A DNA stretch of 64,000 nucleotides, taken from Borborobacter arsenicus. GTDB taxonomy: Bacteria > Pseudomonadota > Alphaproteobacteria > Rhizobiales > Rhizobiaceae. The position numbers and the translations under genes were made by a program. A model generated the notes under the pieces. That model was not told where the DNA came from, searched no databases, and worked only from the letters and a program-made list of their open reading frames with translations. Location of the stretch: assembly GCF_003934165.1 (NCBI RefSeq), contig NZ_RKST01000001.1, positions 248,001 to 312,000 of the forward strand, given 5' to 3'. This document shows, one piece after another, positions 63,127 to 64,000 of this stretch. Every line of letters begins with the position of its first letter. The stretch's first letter is position 1.

Positions 63127-64000
63127 CCATTTTATCCGGCTGGGCCAGAATGCCGCCGGTCACCGCTTCGTGGCAGCCTGTGGTGGTCGGGAAAGTCAGC
63201 GGCAACCCCTTCAACGAACGAACGGCAAGGAAGGCCCAGGCTTCCGCCTCGGTCGCATCTCCGTCGAGGCCGGCGTCTTCGGCCACGATAACGGTGGCAC
63301 CCATCTTTTCAGCACCTGTGCGCAGATCGCCGACGATATGAGGGTTTTTACGGCCGCCGCCGCACACGATCCACAATCGAGGCGGCTCCGGCATGTGCTC
63401 GGTAGCTTTCAGGATCGCTTTGGCCGAAACGGCGGCCAGTGTGCGTGCGCCGTCCGACAATTCCAGGCCCTCCGCGAGAGCCAGCGTGAAATCATTGCGG
63501 TCGAGCGATTTCGGCCCGGATTTAAGGAAGAAGGGGGCCGCCATATAGCGCTCGACCACTCCGGCCACGACATGGCCCTCGCTGGCGATCGCGCCATCCG
63601 CGTCGAATGGAACCCCACCCTCGCGCAACACCCATTGGTCGATAAGTGCATTGCCCGGGCCGGTATCGAAGGCGATGGGATCGCCAGCTGCCGGCACATA
63701 GGTGATGTTCGAAATCCCGCCGATATTGACGAACACGACGGGAAAGCCACCGGCATAAGGTTCGGGCAGGCAGCGCGCTAGGGCGTCATGGTAAGCCGGC
63801 ACCAGCGGCGCGCCCTGCCCGCCATGCGCCATATCGTTGGCGCGCATATCGTAAACGACCGGCAGGCCGGTTTGCCGCGCCAGCAGCGCCCCGTCGCCCA
63901 ATTGCACAGTGATACCGGCTTGCGGCCGGTGCAAAACCGTCTGGCCGTGAAAGCCGATGACCTCCGGCCTGCCCCAATCGCCGGCAGAGGAACTCAGGAA
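63110..64000 (-). CDS. anmK: Anhydro-N-acetylmuramic acid kinase, 5' end outside window
   Basis: The frame is open to the window edge; 296 residues are present out of a usual 370 or so. The first part has [12 protein letters not shown], an AnmK hallmark, then [13 protein letters not shown] and [14 protein letters not shown], the phosphate-binding and substrate loops of the hexokinase/ASKHA fold, and [14 protein letters not shown]. The C-terminus [18 protein letters not shown] is also typical. It phosphorylates and hydrolyses 1,6-anhydro-MurNAc to MurNAc-6-phosphate in cell-wall recycling. Confidence 0.93.
   Translation of the reverse strand, partial: FLSSSAGDWGRPEVIGFHGQTVLHRPQAGITVQLGDGALLARQTGLPVVYDMRANDMAHGGQGAPLVPAYHDALARCLPEPYAGGFPVVFVNIGGISNITYVPAAGDPIAFDTGPGNALIDQWVLREGGVPFDADGAIASEGHVVAGVVERYMAAPFFLKSGPKSLDRNDFTLALAEGLELSDGARTLAAVSAKAILKATEHMPEPPRLWIVCGGGRKNPHIVGDLRTGAEKMGATVIVAEDAGLDGDATEAEAWAFLAVRSLKGLPLTFPTTTGCHEAVTGGILAQPDKMGLPGG

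Noticed and set aside
1-64000. Mobile element, phage, tRNA-linked island or CRISPR array
   Set aside because: No transposase, integrase, tRNA gene, long direct repeats or spacer-repeat arrays were seen. The polysaccharide/NRPS locus may still be acquired, but no border marks it.

Overview
The window looks like chromosomal DNA from a high-GC alphaproteobacterium of the order Rhizobiales, most like Mesorhizobium or a relative in Phyllobacteriaceae. The reasons are the gene order glyA-nrdR-ribD-ribE-ribH-nusB, the clpP/clpX and cckA genes, rhizobial-type ExoY/ExoP/ExoF/ExoK-like polysaccharide genes, and protein N-termini typical of that group. The assignment is from pattern recognition; no search was run. 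I saw no tRNA, rRNA, CRISPR array, insertion sequence or phage gene.

Region 1 (1-24 kb) is mostly ordinary: the 3' part of an amidase; an L-2-hydroxyglutarate-oxidase-like flavoprotein whose N-terminus seems frameshifted; small envelope proteins (secreted protein, SLT lipoprotein, OmpA-like lipoprotein); a DAO-type flavoenzyme; a long minus-strand run glyA-nrdR-ribD-ribE-ribH-nusB-MFS; then clpP, clpX and the cell-cycle kinase cckA. Two unusual genes end this region: a 1388-residue protein that joins a cytochrome P450, a transmembrane hairpin, an unrecognised domain and a DyP-type peroxidase, and a class III nucleotide cyclase with TPR repeats.

Region 2 (23.4-62 kb) is a large exopolysaccharide locus. 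It has three regulators (two convergent LuxR-type proteins with receiver domains that cannot be phosphorylated in the usual way, and a Crp/Fnr protein), a Wzy-like polymerase, a pyruvyl transferase, a GH16 glycanase, a Wzx flippase, an ExoY-like initiating transferase, three glycosyltransferases, ExoP-like and ExoF-like export proteins, a TIGR04325-type methyltransferase and two GMC oxidoreductases.

In the middle of this locus (30.7-46.9 kb) is a hybrid NRPS-PKS assembly line: A-PCP; KS-AT-ACP-aminotransferase-C-A-PCP; C*-A*-PCP-TE. It is followed by a protein with a formyltransferase-like and a GINT1-like domain, and on the other strand by an Sfp-type phosphopantetheinyl transferase and a DegT aminotransferase. 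The predicted chain is an amino acid extended by malonate, aminated at the beta position and joined to glycine. The last module has a condensation domain without its catalytic His, a remnant adenylation domain and a thioesterase with Cys in place of Ser. My main inference is that this makes a diamino-acyl-glycine-like group used to decorate an exopolysaccharide or its lipid-linked precursor, rather than a free secreted metabolite. A palindromic CTAA-N6-TTAG motif occurs upstream of one luxR gene and in the degT/GMC promoter region and may be the operator that ties the locus together.

Region 3 (62-64 kb) returns to ordinary metabolism: a VOC-family ring-cleaving dioxygenase and the 3' part of anmK.
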